Assembly (NCBI GenBank): GCA_036873135.1
Contig: JAPTYO010000015.1
Location: 1,262,839-1,326,838, forward strand
Direction: 5' to 3'
Source of the DNA: Clarkia xantiana subsp. parviflora
Taxonomy: Eukaryota; Streptophyta; Magnoliopsida; Myrtales; Onagraceae
Length of the DNA stretch: 64,000 nucleotides
Positions 40,853-50,584 of the stretch are shown here, piece by piece. The position numbers and the translations under genes are program-made. The notes beneath the pieces were generated by a model, which did no database searches, had not been told where the DNA came from, and worked only from the letters and a program-made list of their open reading frames with translations. Numbering within the stretch: position 1 is the stretch's first letter; every line of letters starts with the position of its first letter.

Positions 40853-43522
40853 GCAAGACCTCCAAGGAGGCAAGACTTCCATGAAACACCCCAGCAGGCG
40901 TACCAAGGGTACACCTATAGTCCATACCAGTATGGACAAGGGAACCCAGTAAGCCCAGTCTACAACTACAGTGGGTATCAGAGGGATTATACTCCGGCGC
41001 AGGTGATGATCACCCCGGAGGAGATAGAAGCCATGATAACCCGGAAATTGAATGAGTCAAAGAAACCCAGCCTGCATTGTCTAAGTGACAAGACAAACCA
41101 CCCTTTCACAAGGGAACTGGAGATGAACAGGGTGCCAGACTCCCTGCACACAGTGCAAATTGCAAAGTACAATGGGAAGGGAGACCCCCTAGAGCATATC
41201 CAACAGCATGAGGCCTCCCTATTTGGGAGGACCACTGATGAAAGGTACAAGGCACTCTTGTTCCCAAACACCCTATCAGGGGTGGCCTCACATTGGTTCT
41301 TCAGTCTACCCTCTGAAAGCATCCACTCATGGGAGCAGCTAAAAGCTAAGTTTCTGCAGAGATACCCAGGGGAGAGGAAACTCCTCAAGGGAACAGACTC
41401 CATTGATGATGTGAAACAAGAATACGATGAATCCCTGGCCAGCTACTATACTAGGTTCAACCAGAATATTGCAGACATCCAGGGAGACATCACCGAAGGG
41501 GAGATTATACGAGCCTTCATCAGAAACTTAGGTCGCTTTGGGTCAACATTGGCTGAAAAGATGGCCAAAAAGCCAGCAAGCACCTTGGAGGAGCTTGCAG
41601 GAAGAGTTAAAACGCATATCGACCTTGAAAGGCACAGGGCAAGCAAGAAGGCCAAAATCCAGGCAGCCAAGGAGGATAATCAAAAGCCAAACAAAGGCAA
41701 GCCACCCCAGGCACCGCAGCATGCAAGGCAGCAGGAATGGCGTCCGCCACAGCAAAGAAACCAAATGGGTGAACCCTTAAAGGCTAGAGAAATAAACGTC
41801 ATTAAGTTCATCCCACTGAACGCCACTCCAGCCACCGTACTTAGAGAGATGCGGAACCAAAAGCTTTGGTCACCCCCTGCAAGGTGGAGAGCCCCAATGG
41901 TGGGAAATCACAAGGATAGATGGTGTGACAACCATGAGGCTTATGGTCACGACACAAATGAATGCTTTAGCCTAAAGCTAAGCAGAAACAACATCGTCCA
42001 GAGAGGAGAACTGAAGCAATTCATAGACCATGGGGGCAACAGTATGCAACTAGGGCCATCACAGAAAGACAAGGGCAAGGGAAAGATAGACTACAACCCT
42101 CCACCCAACAAAAAAGGAGTCATAAATATGATACATGGAGGAGTAGCATCGGGTGGCCCAACTGCTAATGCAAGAGAGGTCTATGCATCCAAGCTAAGCT
42201 CAGTGCCAAGGTGGAGAAAAAGGCCAAGAGAAGGGGAAGAAGTGAAGATCGAGTTCTCGGAGAAGGACAAGAGCCACATCGTCTTTCCACATGACGATGC
42301 TCTAGTTATTACTTTAGATATTGACAATTTTGATGTAAAGAGAATTTTGGTGGATGGGGGCAGCTCAGCTGACCTCCTAAGCTTGAGAGTGTTAGAGGAG
42401 ATAGGGAAAACCAAAGCAGACATCAAACCGGTCAACTTCCCTCTAGTTGGCTTCTCAGGGGCAACAAGTTTCCCCCTGGGAATGATAACCCTACCAGTAA
42501 CCATGGGCCAAGGATGGACCCAGCTGAAGGTAAATGTCAATTTCTTGGTGGTTGAAAGCCTGGGAGCCTACAATGGGATCCTAGGAAGGACAACCATAAA
42601 CCCATATGAAATAGTGCCATCCACTGTTCACAAGAAGCTGAAGTACATCACGGAGAACGGGGTTGGAGAGGTCCTGGGTGATCAACGCACTGCAAGGCAA
42701 TGCTACGTCAACTCAATGAGACGTGGATCACACGGGACAGACACAGTGGCTGTGGTCATGGTAGGAGCCAACCAGGATAGAAGAAGGAGGGGAGAGAGAC
42801 AAAGGCAAGGAAGGAGGAGGAGTGGAGTGACACTCCGTCTGAGCAGGCAGTTTTTTCAAACAGTGCCTACAAAGAGACACAGGAGCAAGGCTGTGAAGGT
42901 GACATCCATACCTTGGCAGCCAGACACCATAATAGGGAACAGAACAAGGAACTCCATCCTAAAAGGCTTCCGCTACATAGATGATATCAAGCAAATGCCG
43001 CGGGAGTCTATATCAAGCTATTTCCAGAGATTCTTCAATTATGGTGCCAACATGGACATCACAAGGGGAGAAGCAGTAAGGGCATTCATTAGAAACATGC
43101 ATCCAAACTCATTCGGGACCTATGGAGGGCTCTATGAGATGGTCATGACGAGCACAATGAGAGAGCTCAAGGCAAGGCTGGACAAGGCATTTGCACAGGA
43201 AGCGGAGCAGTTGGATGAAGTTCCGATGAGAGGAAGAGAAATGGACACATTGGGAAGAAGTGTCAATTTCACATTCACACCCCTCACACTCAGCATAGAA
43301 GAAATTTTCCACAAGCACCTCAAGCAAGAGCTACCAACATGCAGGGAGGAAGGCAAGGCCTTCCTAGGAAGAGATGCACAGGGTTGGTGTGAGTACCATG
43401 GGACCTGGGGGCATCAAACCAACAACTGCATGGTGTTGAAGGTGGAAGTGGAAGAAATAATTTACAATGGAGACTTCAAGGAGTATGTGGCAACAGACAC
43501 AGTGACCACCCCATATCCTTAG
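40853..43522 (+). CDS. gag: Element C Gag-protease-Gag' polyprotein
   Basis: Open without a stop to TAG 43520-43522; a 839-codon stretch starts at 41003. Counting from 41003: capsid-type gag about 45-215 (AKYNGKGDPLEHIQQHE, GVASHWFFSLPSE, FLQRYPGERKLLKG); knuckle C308-H311-H316-C321; VIHG-type motif about 374; protease about 430-570 with D451-G-G (RILVDGGSSADLL). Then, instead of RT, a basic linker (about 590-635) and a second gag-like domain (about 650-735; YIDDIKQMPRESISSYFQRF against SIDDVKQEYDESLASYYTRF in the first), and a second knuckle C796-H799-H804-C809. No RT, RNase H or integrase. It could supply Gag and protease to partner elements. Confidence 0.92.
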   Translation, partial: ARPPRRQDFHETPQQAYQGYTYSPYQYGQGNPVSPVYNYSGYQRDYTPAQVMITPEEIEAMITRKLNESKKPSLHCLSDKTNHPFTRELEMNRVPDSLHTVQIAKYNGKGDPLEHIQQHEASLFGRTTDERYKALLFPNTLSGVASHWFFSLPSESIHSWEQLKAKFLQRYPGERKLLKGTDSIDDVKQEYDESLASYYTRFNQNIADIQGDITEGEIIRAFIRNLGRFGSTLAEKMAKKPASTLEELAGRVKTHIDLERHRASKKAKIQAAKEDNQKPNKGKPPQAPQHARQQEWRPPQQRNQMGEPLKAREINVIKFIPLNATPATVLREMRNQKLWSPPARWRAPMVGNHKDRWCDNHEAYGHDTNECFSLKLSRNNIVQRGELKQFIDHGGNSMQLGPSQKDKGKGKIDYNPPPNKKGVINMIHGGVASGGPTANAREVYASKLSSVPRWRKRPREGEEVKIEFSEKDKSHIVFPHDDALVITLDIDNFDVKRILVDGGSSADLLSLRVLEEIGKTKADIKPVNFPLVGFSGATSFPLGMITLPVTMGQGWTQLKVNVNFLVVESLGAYNGILGRTTINPYEIVPSTVHKKLKYITENGVGEVLGDQRTARQCYVNSMRRGSHGTDTVAVVMVGANQDRRRRGERQRQGRRRSGVTLRLSRQFFQTVPTKRHRSKAVKVTSIPWQPDTIIGNRTRNSILKGFRYIDDIKQMPRESISSYFQRFFNYGANMDITRGEAVRAFIRNMHPNSFGTYGGLYEMVMTSTMRELKARLDKAFAQEAEQLDEVPMRGREMDTLGRSVNFTFTPLTLSIEEIFHKHLKQELPTCREEGKAFLGRDAQGWCEYHGTWGHQTNNCMVLKVEVEEIIYNGDFKEYVATDTVTTPYP

Positions 43523-43786
43523 TTTCATATTTAGCATTTTGCATGTTTCAGCATTACAAGCTTTTCAAAAAACAACTTTTGAGAAGGAGAACTCACGAAG
43601 TTACTCCAACTCTACAACTATCTTTTATTCCTACAAAGGATGTCTTGGTGCACCAAGGCATCCCAAGTGTACAAAAACATGAATGCTCCTAAGGGAGTAG
43701 TAGTTACTCAAAAGTATTTTCCAGTGAATGTAGTGGTATAGTCACGAAGTTATCCTTACACAGACATGACTTCAAGTCAATGACAG
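43523..43786 (+). other. 3' module of element C shared with B
   Basis: From CCATATCCTTAGTTTCATAT (about 43510) it aligns with the minus strand of 29432-29136. The gag' stop codon lies in the first bases of the shared module. Confidence 0.8.
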
Positions 43787-44456
43787 GTTCGACGCCCCCA
43801 AGAGCGTATCTTGAGAGTAGTTCTTATACTACGACATTCGACGCCCCCAAGAGCGTATCTTGAGAGTAGTTTTCATACTACGACATTCGACGCCCCCAAG
43901 AGCGTATCTTGAGAGTAGTGTTCATACTACGACCTTCGACGCCCCCAAGAGCGTATCTTGAGAGTAGTTATTACACTACGAATTCGACGCACCAAGAGCG
44001 TATCTTGAGAGTGGTTTCCAAAAACTACGAACTTCGACGCCCCCAGGAGCGTATCTTGAGAGTAGTGTTCATACTACGACCTTCGACGCCCCCAAGAGCG
44101 TATCTTGAGAGTAGTTATTACACTACGAATTCGACGCACCAAGAGCGTATCTTGAGAGTGGTTTCCAAAAACTACGAATTCGACGCCCCCAGGAGCGTAT
44201 CTTGAGGTAGATTTGCAACCTACAAGATTCGACGCCCCCAAGAGCGTATCTTGAGGTAGAAAAAACACTACCAGTTCGACGCCCCCAAGAGCGTATCTTG
44301 AGGTAGATTTCAAACTACCAGTTCGACGCCCACCAGGAGCGTATCTTTGGTCTAACCTGAGCCATCCGGGAGCCTATCCTGTGAAACGTTAAGTGCCGTC
44401 CGAGAGCCTGTCTCGTGAACAGATTTCGACGCCCACCAAGAGCGTATCTTTGGTCT
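43787..44456. repeat. Tandem array of element C with hairpin units
   Basis: About twelve units of about 49 bp (TTCGACGCCCCCAAGAGCGT, ATCTTGAGAGTAGT) and one longer unit with CCGGGAGCCTATCCTGTGAA and CGAGAGCCTGTCTCGTGAAC. The counterpart of 28417-29135. Confidence 0.92.
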
Positions 44457-44838
44457 AACAGTACAACGTATACCGTGTAAGGGGTATCAGAAGAGATCAT
44501 CACACCATGCTCAGAAGGATACCGTGAGAAAGAAATTTCTAAGTAAAGTAATGTGAAGAACAAGTAATGTTTTTTCTTTATGAAATGGCAGGTATGACAT
44601 GAAGGAAAACACGAAAGAAAGACAAGTAAAGGAAACACCAAGAGAAGAGCCCATAACCAAAGGGATATATACAAAAGCATGAGAAGCACTAATGTAAAGG
44701 CAAGCGAACCACGTAGTCAACAGCACAATACGGCAAAAGAAAGTAACAACAAACACCACCACAATTTCAAAAGACACTCAACCCATTAAAGGGGAGAAGG
44801 AGTGTAGTTATATACAAGGATAACATGAGATAAACACA
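44457..44838. other. 3' flank of the element C antisense gene
   Basis: A-rich on plus, aligned with 28009-28416. No gene. Confidence 0.5.
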
Positions 44839-47233
44839 TCAGTCGGAACCTTCGGGGGAGTCACCCTCACCCCCTGAAGCTGAACCACCGGCAGAGATGG
44901 ATGATGAGGAGGAATCTGAGGTACCAATCTCCACTGGTGTAGCATCCACCTGGGCAGGGGCAGGCTCGTCTGCAACAGCAGCCTGACCCCTCAAAACAGC
45001 CATGTAACCAGTGGCATATGGCCCGAAGTCACCAAGGTCACCAACTGGGAACTGAGGATCAATGCGGAAAATGTGATCAACCAGATACTCACCGAACTGG
45101 TTCATCTCCTGAGTGAGACGCGCGCTATAATCGGCAGTGAAGGTAGAGGAGGCCTTGTACTCAGACACCGCGACAGTCCTCTCCTCCGCCCGACACTTAG
45201 CCTCCAACTTCCGCAACTCCTCAGAATGGAGCGACGCTGCAACCTCAGCTTCCCGGCGCAAACTGCCCACAGTAGTCTCAAGCAAGGACACCTGGTCCCG
45301 GAGCTCCTGCATCCTCAAATCAGATAATCGCGCCTTCTCAGCAGCAGTGGCGACCTCCGCCTTGAGAGAGACCTGGCTGTCCTCAAGGGTCTTCCTCTCG
45401 TCAGATAACTCGAGCACGAGCGAGGACATGTTCACCATGTCAGACATACCCTAACAATTCAAACAAGGGATGAGTAACCGAAAGATAGCCATTATGAAAG
45501 TAATAAGAGGTAAGCAAGGAACAACTCACAGGTGCATAACGAGAAAGTACCCCCTGAACAAAGCGCCGAGTCTCCCCAGGAGACTTGGGCGGAGCAACAC
45601 GATCGCCAGGGGGGATGGCGCCGCGGAGTACGCGGACACCAACCTCAGGAGTCCGCAAAGAGGAGGTGCTATCGAGGTGGAACTCCTTCAGACCAGCGAA
45701 AGGAGTCCACTCAGACCCAATAACATCTTCATCAGTAAGACGGGCGAAATCCTTCCGACTTAAAGTCAGAGGCCCACCTACACAAGCAAAGCAAGTCAAA
45801 GGAGAATATAAACATAGAAGGATCAGCAACAAGGTAGAGATCATACCTGAGGACCGTGCCCTCGGCTGGGGGGCAGGGGAACCACCACCAGCAGGTCGCT
45901 TCCCTTTGTCAGCCAGGGAAGGCACCTCTTCGACCACCATCTCCTTATCACGAGATAGGGTCGGAGGACGAGCAGTAGGCGAAGCAGGATCCACGGCCTT
46001 CTTTCTCTTAGCAGCCGAGGCCCCGGCCTCAGAATCAGATATCCGCGGCTTGGACTTGGAAGGTCCAGAATCTCTGCCAACGGAGACGACCCTCTCAGTC
46101 ACCAAGAGGGAGCGCCCTAGCAATGTAAGAAAAGCAAGATAAGGAAAACACAGATTATACCATAAAGAAGCAAATAGGAGAAAGCATACCAGAGGCCCCA
46201 GCCTTCTTCCCAGGCAGGGGGGATTTCTTCAGAGCAGAACCAGAAGGAGCCTTCCTCTTGCTCAGATCAACAGGGGCTCCCTGCACGTTATAGGTTTTTC
46301 CATAAACCAACCTACAAAGGAAGAGCAGAAGGTAAATAAAGATGGAAAGACCAAGTGACATACCGAACCCCCGGAGTCAGGAGTCAAACTGATCCCGGCC
46401 TCGTAAAGATCCGTCTCAGTCACTAAGGACACGGGGCATTATGACCGAGTCCTGTTGCTCTCGTGAATGATCTTCATAGTCTCTAAATCAACTGAAGAGA
46501 ACTCTCCGAAAGCAGGCCAACCATCGGACCGATCCTCATTCAAGACCGACCAAGTGACGTATCGATCCGTAATGAAGAAGTAATGCTTAGCCCAGTGACT
46601 GGCCGAATTGTCACTCCGGGCCACGAAACGGAGGGAGGTATCCCACTCGATCCCACTCAACCCGAAATCAGTAAATCGGGGATCCTTGAAGGTCGGATGG
46701 CGAGTTACGAAACTCGCAAACCCCACCTTCGTCTGGTACTGGAACCGGTAGAAGCATCGGAATAGAACGAGGGAGTACCTCCAGGAGTACCAATGGCACA
46801 ATACCCGGAAGCCCACCCAGACACGAAGGGCACTGGGGGCAAGGTTCACAGGAGAAATCCTGAAGAACCTGCTCAACTCTATAAGCTCGTCACAGTAAGG
46901 CAACCTCAGCCCGAATCGGATCTGGGAGGGGTACACGGCGACCTTCCCTATAGGAGGCTCCGTCACCGTCTCGCGAGTATTCCCCAAGGAGGGGAGAAAA
47001 GGATACAGAGGCTCATCTAGGGGACAGATATCTCCTAGGGTAACATGCTCATTGTAATCGGACCTAGTGAGATGGTTCTCCGACAAGATAGCGAAACCTA
47101 AGGCAAAGGTAGCAGGAAATCCCAAAGTACGAATCAAATTTCGACTAACACCCCAACGAAGGTCACGACACTAAGCTAGCAATAGGAAAGGAAGTAATGC
47201 GACCAAAAAGGAAGAGAAAAGGAACTCACTCAT
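44839..47233 (-). pseudogene. Antisense spliced gene of element C, complete but for one in-frame stop
   Basis: Six exons on minus. ATGA (47233) | GTGAGT; exon 2 from about 47171 (after GCTAGCTTAG) with the PF04195-type domain (QIRFGLRLPYCDELIELSRF, SALRVWVGFRVLCHWYSW) to about 46364, containing TAA at 46441-46439 in an otherwise continuous frame; exon 3 about 46311-46191 (NVQGAPVDLSKRKAPSGSAL); exon 4 about 46105-45849, Lys/Ser-rich; exon 5 about 45779-45533 (LTLSRKDFARLTDEDVIGSE, RTPEVGVRVLRGAIP); exon 6 about 45452-44839, a coiled coil with Ser/Gly-rich end. Introns have GT...AG ends. Function unknown. The stop may truncate the product to the N-terminal domain. Confidence 0.75.
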
Positions 47234-48868
47234 CCTTCGGAGGATGCGACGCCTCTGTAGAGTCTGTGTGCGCGGACACCACCAGGAATATAGCACCTGC
47301 CACGACACGACAAATATCAAGACAAGAAAAATTTCCGAAGAACCGGAAATACTCCGACACCCGACCAACGACAACAATCAAAGATCCAAAGACACCCAGC
47401 AAAGATAGTCAACATGAGCCAAGGACACCACAACAACCAAGTTGGATAATTTTATCCGAGCCTAAGGTCGGGTTTTGGAAAAAATTACCGTTATACCCTC
47501 CAACAAAGATTAACGCACCAACGGCGGTACAACATCAAATTCAAAACCGGGATAGCACAATCGGACAAGAAACCATATCCGGACGACCGGAAAACATTTT
47601 TTCCCAAATCCACAACTACCAACGGCTATCCACGGCAATCCCACGTTCAATCAAATTTCAGCAATCAAGCATCGGCAATCAAATATCAACGATTCAAAAA
47701 TCGACACTTTATACGGTAACGAAAAGGAAAAGAGCGGACCTTCGGAAAACCCGACCCGATGTGATAAACGGGTCCGGAATTCGAATTTGGGCGTTGCCGG
47801 AAATCAGGTCCTCGCCGGAGATCGGACCCCGTCGTCGCCGGAACCGTTTTCAGTCGCCCCACCATCGCCGGAAGCCGCCGAGGGTCACGCCGGAGCTGCT
47901 TGCTATCGCCGTCGACAACCCCCGCTGGGTTTGGTGCCGTCGTCGTCAGAGGTGAGTTCGCCGTCGACCACCGCCGTCCGTCCAATGCCGCGCCGCCGTC
48001 GCCAATCAAACCTCCAGTGGACTCCCCTGCCGTCGACCGCCTGTGTCGGACAAGGCTCCACCTCCGTCAGCTGCTCCTTCGCGCCGCTGCTGGTCCGTCC
48101 CACCTCCACGCCGGCGTCTCGAGTCGCCAATCCACTGGCCGGCTCTGTCCCGTGCTGGTGGTCTCCTCCCGCCGGAGTTGCTGGCCGGAATTTCGGGTCC
48201 CTTGCCGGAATTCTGGCCGGCCTTAACCTTGGGGGTGCTCTCAAACTTTTCTTGCTCTCCAAGGGTGAGTGAAAAGGGAAGATGGTGGCTATGGTGACTC
48301 CCTAAGGTATTTTTCTAACTCTCTTTTATGTTAAAAGGATGATAGGGTTTTTTAGAGGGTTTTAATCACCACCATCCATCTATCTTTAAATAAAATTTAA
48401 GGGCCAAGGAAAAACCATCATTTTTATCCCTTTCAACTATGGCTAAGTATATCTCCATACTTAGAAGAACTATCAAGTTAGTTTTATTTTTGAGCATTCC
48501 ATACTTAGGAAATTTTTTAGCCAAAATTAAATTTTTCCTCACTTAGATAGAATCCCGGCACGAATTTGAAGCATAAGTCACTTAGTTGCATTCGTATTGC
48601 ATCCTTGTAAGAGTATGCATTTTTTAAGTATACGCCGGTAGCAAAGATAGATTTATTGCTCCCGCCTCAGACGGACGCATGCTTAGGCATACGTCCGTGC
48701 TACTCTAACGTTTACAACTCCTCTATCTTATAAGACAGGGGGCAGAGTCGAAGACACACATCCATGGGTAAGCTGACACTCAGATGAAAGGTAGAAACCC
48801 CGGTTTCAAATTGCGCGTATCATACCATCCTGAAATAGAGTCAATCAAGGGTTAGGCCATTGGTTGAC
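47234..48868. other. Upstream region of the element C antisense gene
   Basis: Contains a minus-strand leader exon candidate (acceptor GTGGCAG near 47297), a GC-rich block (47780-48250), then A/T-rich sequence that aligns with 25660-26160 of B. Open frames on plus (47197-47955 and others) are not supported by homology. No definite TATA box was picked. Confidence 0.5.
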
Positions 48869-48879
48869 TCGGGGGCATG
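48869..48879 (+). promoter_or_regulatory. Polypurine tract of element C
   Basis: CTCGGGGGCATG abuts the 3' LTR; the same tract is in B (reverse complement at 25641). It primes plus-strand synthesis. Confidence 0.75.
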
Positions 48880-49745
48880 TGATGGATATACGCCCAATTT
48901 GAACCCGTTGACTTCCAAACCGTTGTATTTTTATCGTCCCATTACCGATTGTAAATCGAAACTTCAACCCGAACACTTCACGAGAACATCAACGGCTCGG
49001 ACGGGGCCGAAGCGCCCGTCCGGCCAAGGTAAACTCACCTAGGTGAGGTTGGGTGGCCACACCCGACCTCCCCTAGGAGAGATCGGGTCAGCCAACCCGA
49101 TCTCTCCTAGGGGAGATCGGGTGAGCCAACCCGATCTCTCCTAGGAGAGATCGGGTCGGCCAACCCGATCTCTCCTAGGAGGGATGGGGTTGGCCAACCC
49201 CATCCCCCTTAGGGGGGGTTGGGTGCCCTCACCCAACCCCTACCCTTGGGGGTCGGATTTCTCCCCCCCCCCCCAAGGGCCCCTGCGCCATTTTCGGACA
49301 CCCACACCCGGTTCACGTCGCCTACCTTCTCCGTATCCTAAGGTCTTAATTGTACGCTTAAAGGTTAATTAATTGTGTTTAAAGGTTAACGATGTCATTA
49401 AGCCACCTTAATGACACCGTTGCCTATAAATACCCCACCTTCACAACTCATTTGATCATCTTGGCAATTTGGATCATTTTGCTCTGACATCTCTCTAGTT
49501 TATCTCCCTAAGAAGAATACTGACTTAGGCATCGGAGAGGGTTCACCAGGCACCACCCCCCCCCCCTCCGTGTCTGGTACTGCCCCTTCTGCAGGGTAGA
49601 AGGAGAGAAGAGGCAAAGGAAGGAAGGAAGGAAGGAAGAAGATAGGCTAAGACAGGGCAACTCAGAAATACCGGATCACACACATCCCCAGTAAGGAGCG
49701 AGATCAAAACCGACCATCCGTTGACCTAGATCTCATAACCTAACA
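48880..49745 (+). repeat. 3' LTR of element C (866 bp)
   Basis: Nearly identical to 39398-40222, with about 41 bp more, mainly one extra palindromic unit and longer C runs. TATA box at about 49425. Ends CATAACCTAACA before TSD GGTAT. Confidence 0.95.
49035..49240. repeat. Palindrome array in C 3' LTR
   Basis: As at 39555-39735 with one extra CCTAGG/GGCC unit (GATCTCTCCTAGGAGAGATC, then GGGTCGGCCAACCC). Confidence 0.9.
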
Positions 49746-50584
49746 GGTATGACGATGTCTTTGTTTGCATCAATTTGGCTAATCCTTGTCTTGATTGAAA
49801 CTTAATTATCCATGCCCACCAAGTGCTTGATAAAATGCCTAGCATAGTTTAGCATATAAAAAAGAGCATAAAAATAGCTAATTGTTTTAGCTCTAGTATG
49901 CATAGAGTGGGAGTGTTACTTCCCATGTTGATTTTTATCCTTGGTTGATGGATATGTCGTCATGACATGTTCATATATATTTTTGTAGTATAATGATTCT
50001 TGTAGCTATAATTTGAGCTTTATCTCCCAAGATGTGTATGTATGTATGTATCAATATCCTATACATGTTAGACAAACATATGTATATAGGTGTTAGCGCT
50101 ATGAATATGTTTGCACTTATTACCTTAGATTTTTTCCTGAGGCCACGATGTGGGGGTATATGCATGTACGCATATGTAGATATGCATGGGCATGCGTAGG
50201 TGGATGTACGCACATGTAGTCGCATATAGACACAGGTAGTCGCGCATGAATATGCGTAGGTACCAGCGGGTATGTAGATGCTCATAGGAACATGTAGTTG
50301 TACATAAGCACATGTAAACCGTACAAGTGTCGGGACGACACCCTTACTGACATAGAGTTGCCCAAGTATAGAGGATGTTCGTTATGTAGTAGTTAAACAC
50401 TTATAGGTTCGTAAGTATGATGTTGCCTCTGAGTGGTGGCGTTCGTTGCATAGTAATAGTTAGTGTGACAGGTGTATATGCACATGTTGAGTAGGTCATT
50501 GTTGTACCCTTGCAGGGGTTGTAGTGCGGAGAGCTGGCACCTCCATCATTTGGACTACCATCTCGACTTGCTGGATTTATCAGG
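49746..50584. other. Leader intron region of element F antisense gene
   Basis: Resumes F after C (TSD GGTAT then GACGATGTC). Aligns with 22560-23438 of E, including a loose version of its minisatellite (50140-50310). A CCCTTGCAG acceptor lies near 50515. No gene. Confidence 0.6.

Larger units (their letters stand above)
39398..49745 (+). mobile_element. Element C: gag-protease-gag' Tat element without RT or integrase, 10.3 kb
   Basis: Perfect TSD GGTAT (39393-39397 and 49746-49750). Order: LTR, PBS, gag-protease-second gag (40274-43522), 3' module, hairpin array, antisense gene (minus), polypurine tract, LTR. LTRs nearly identical except for palindromic unit number and C-tract length. LTR, leader, 3' module and antisense gene are those of the B family, but the coding cassette is different. 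Confidence 0.95.

Noticed and set aside
47197..47955. 252-codon plus-strand frame as a host gene
   Set aside because: Low-complexity, opposite to the leader of the antisense gene, not conserved in the equivalent place of B.
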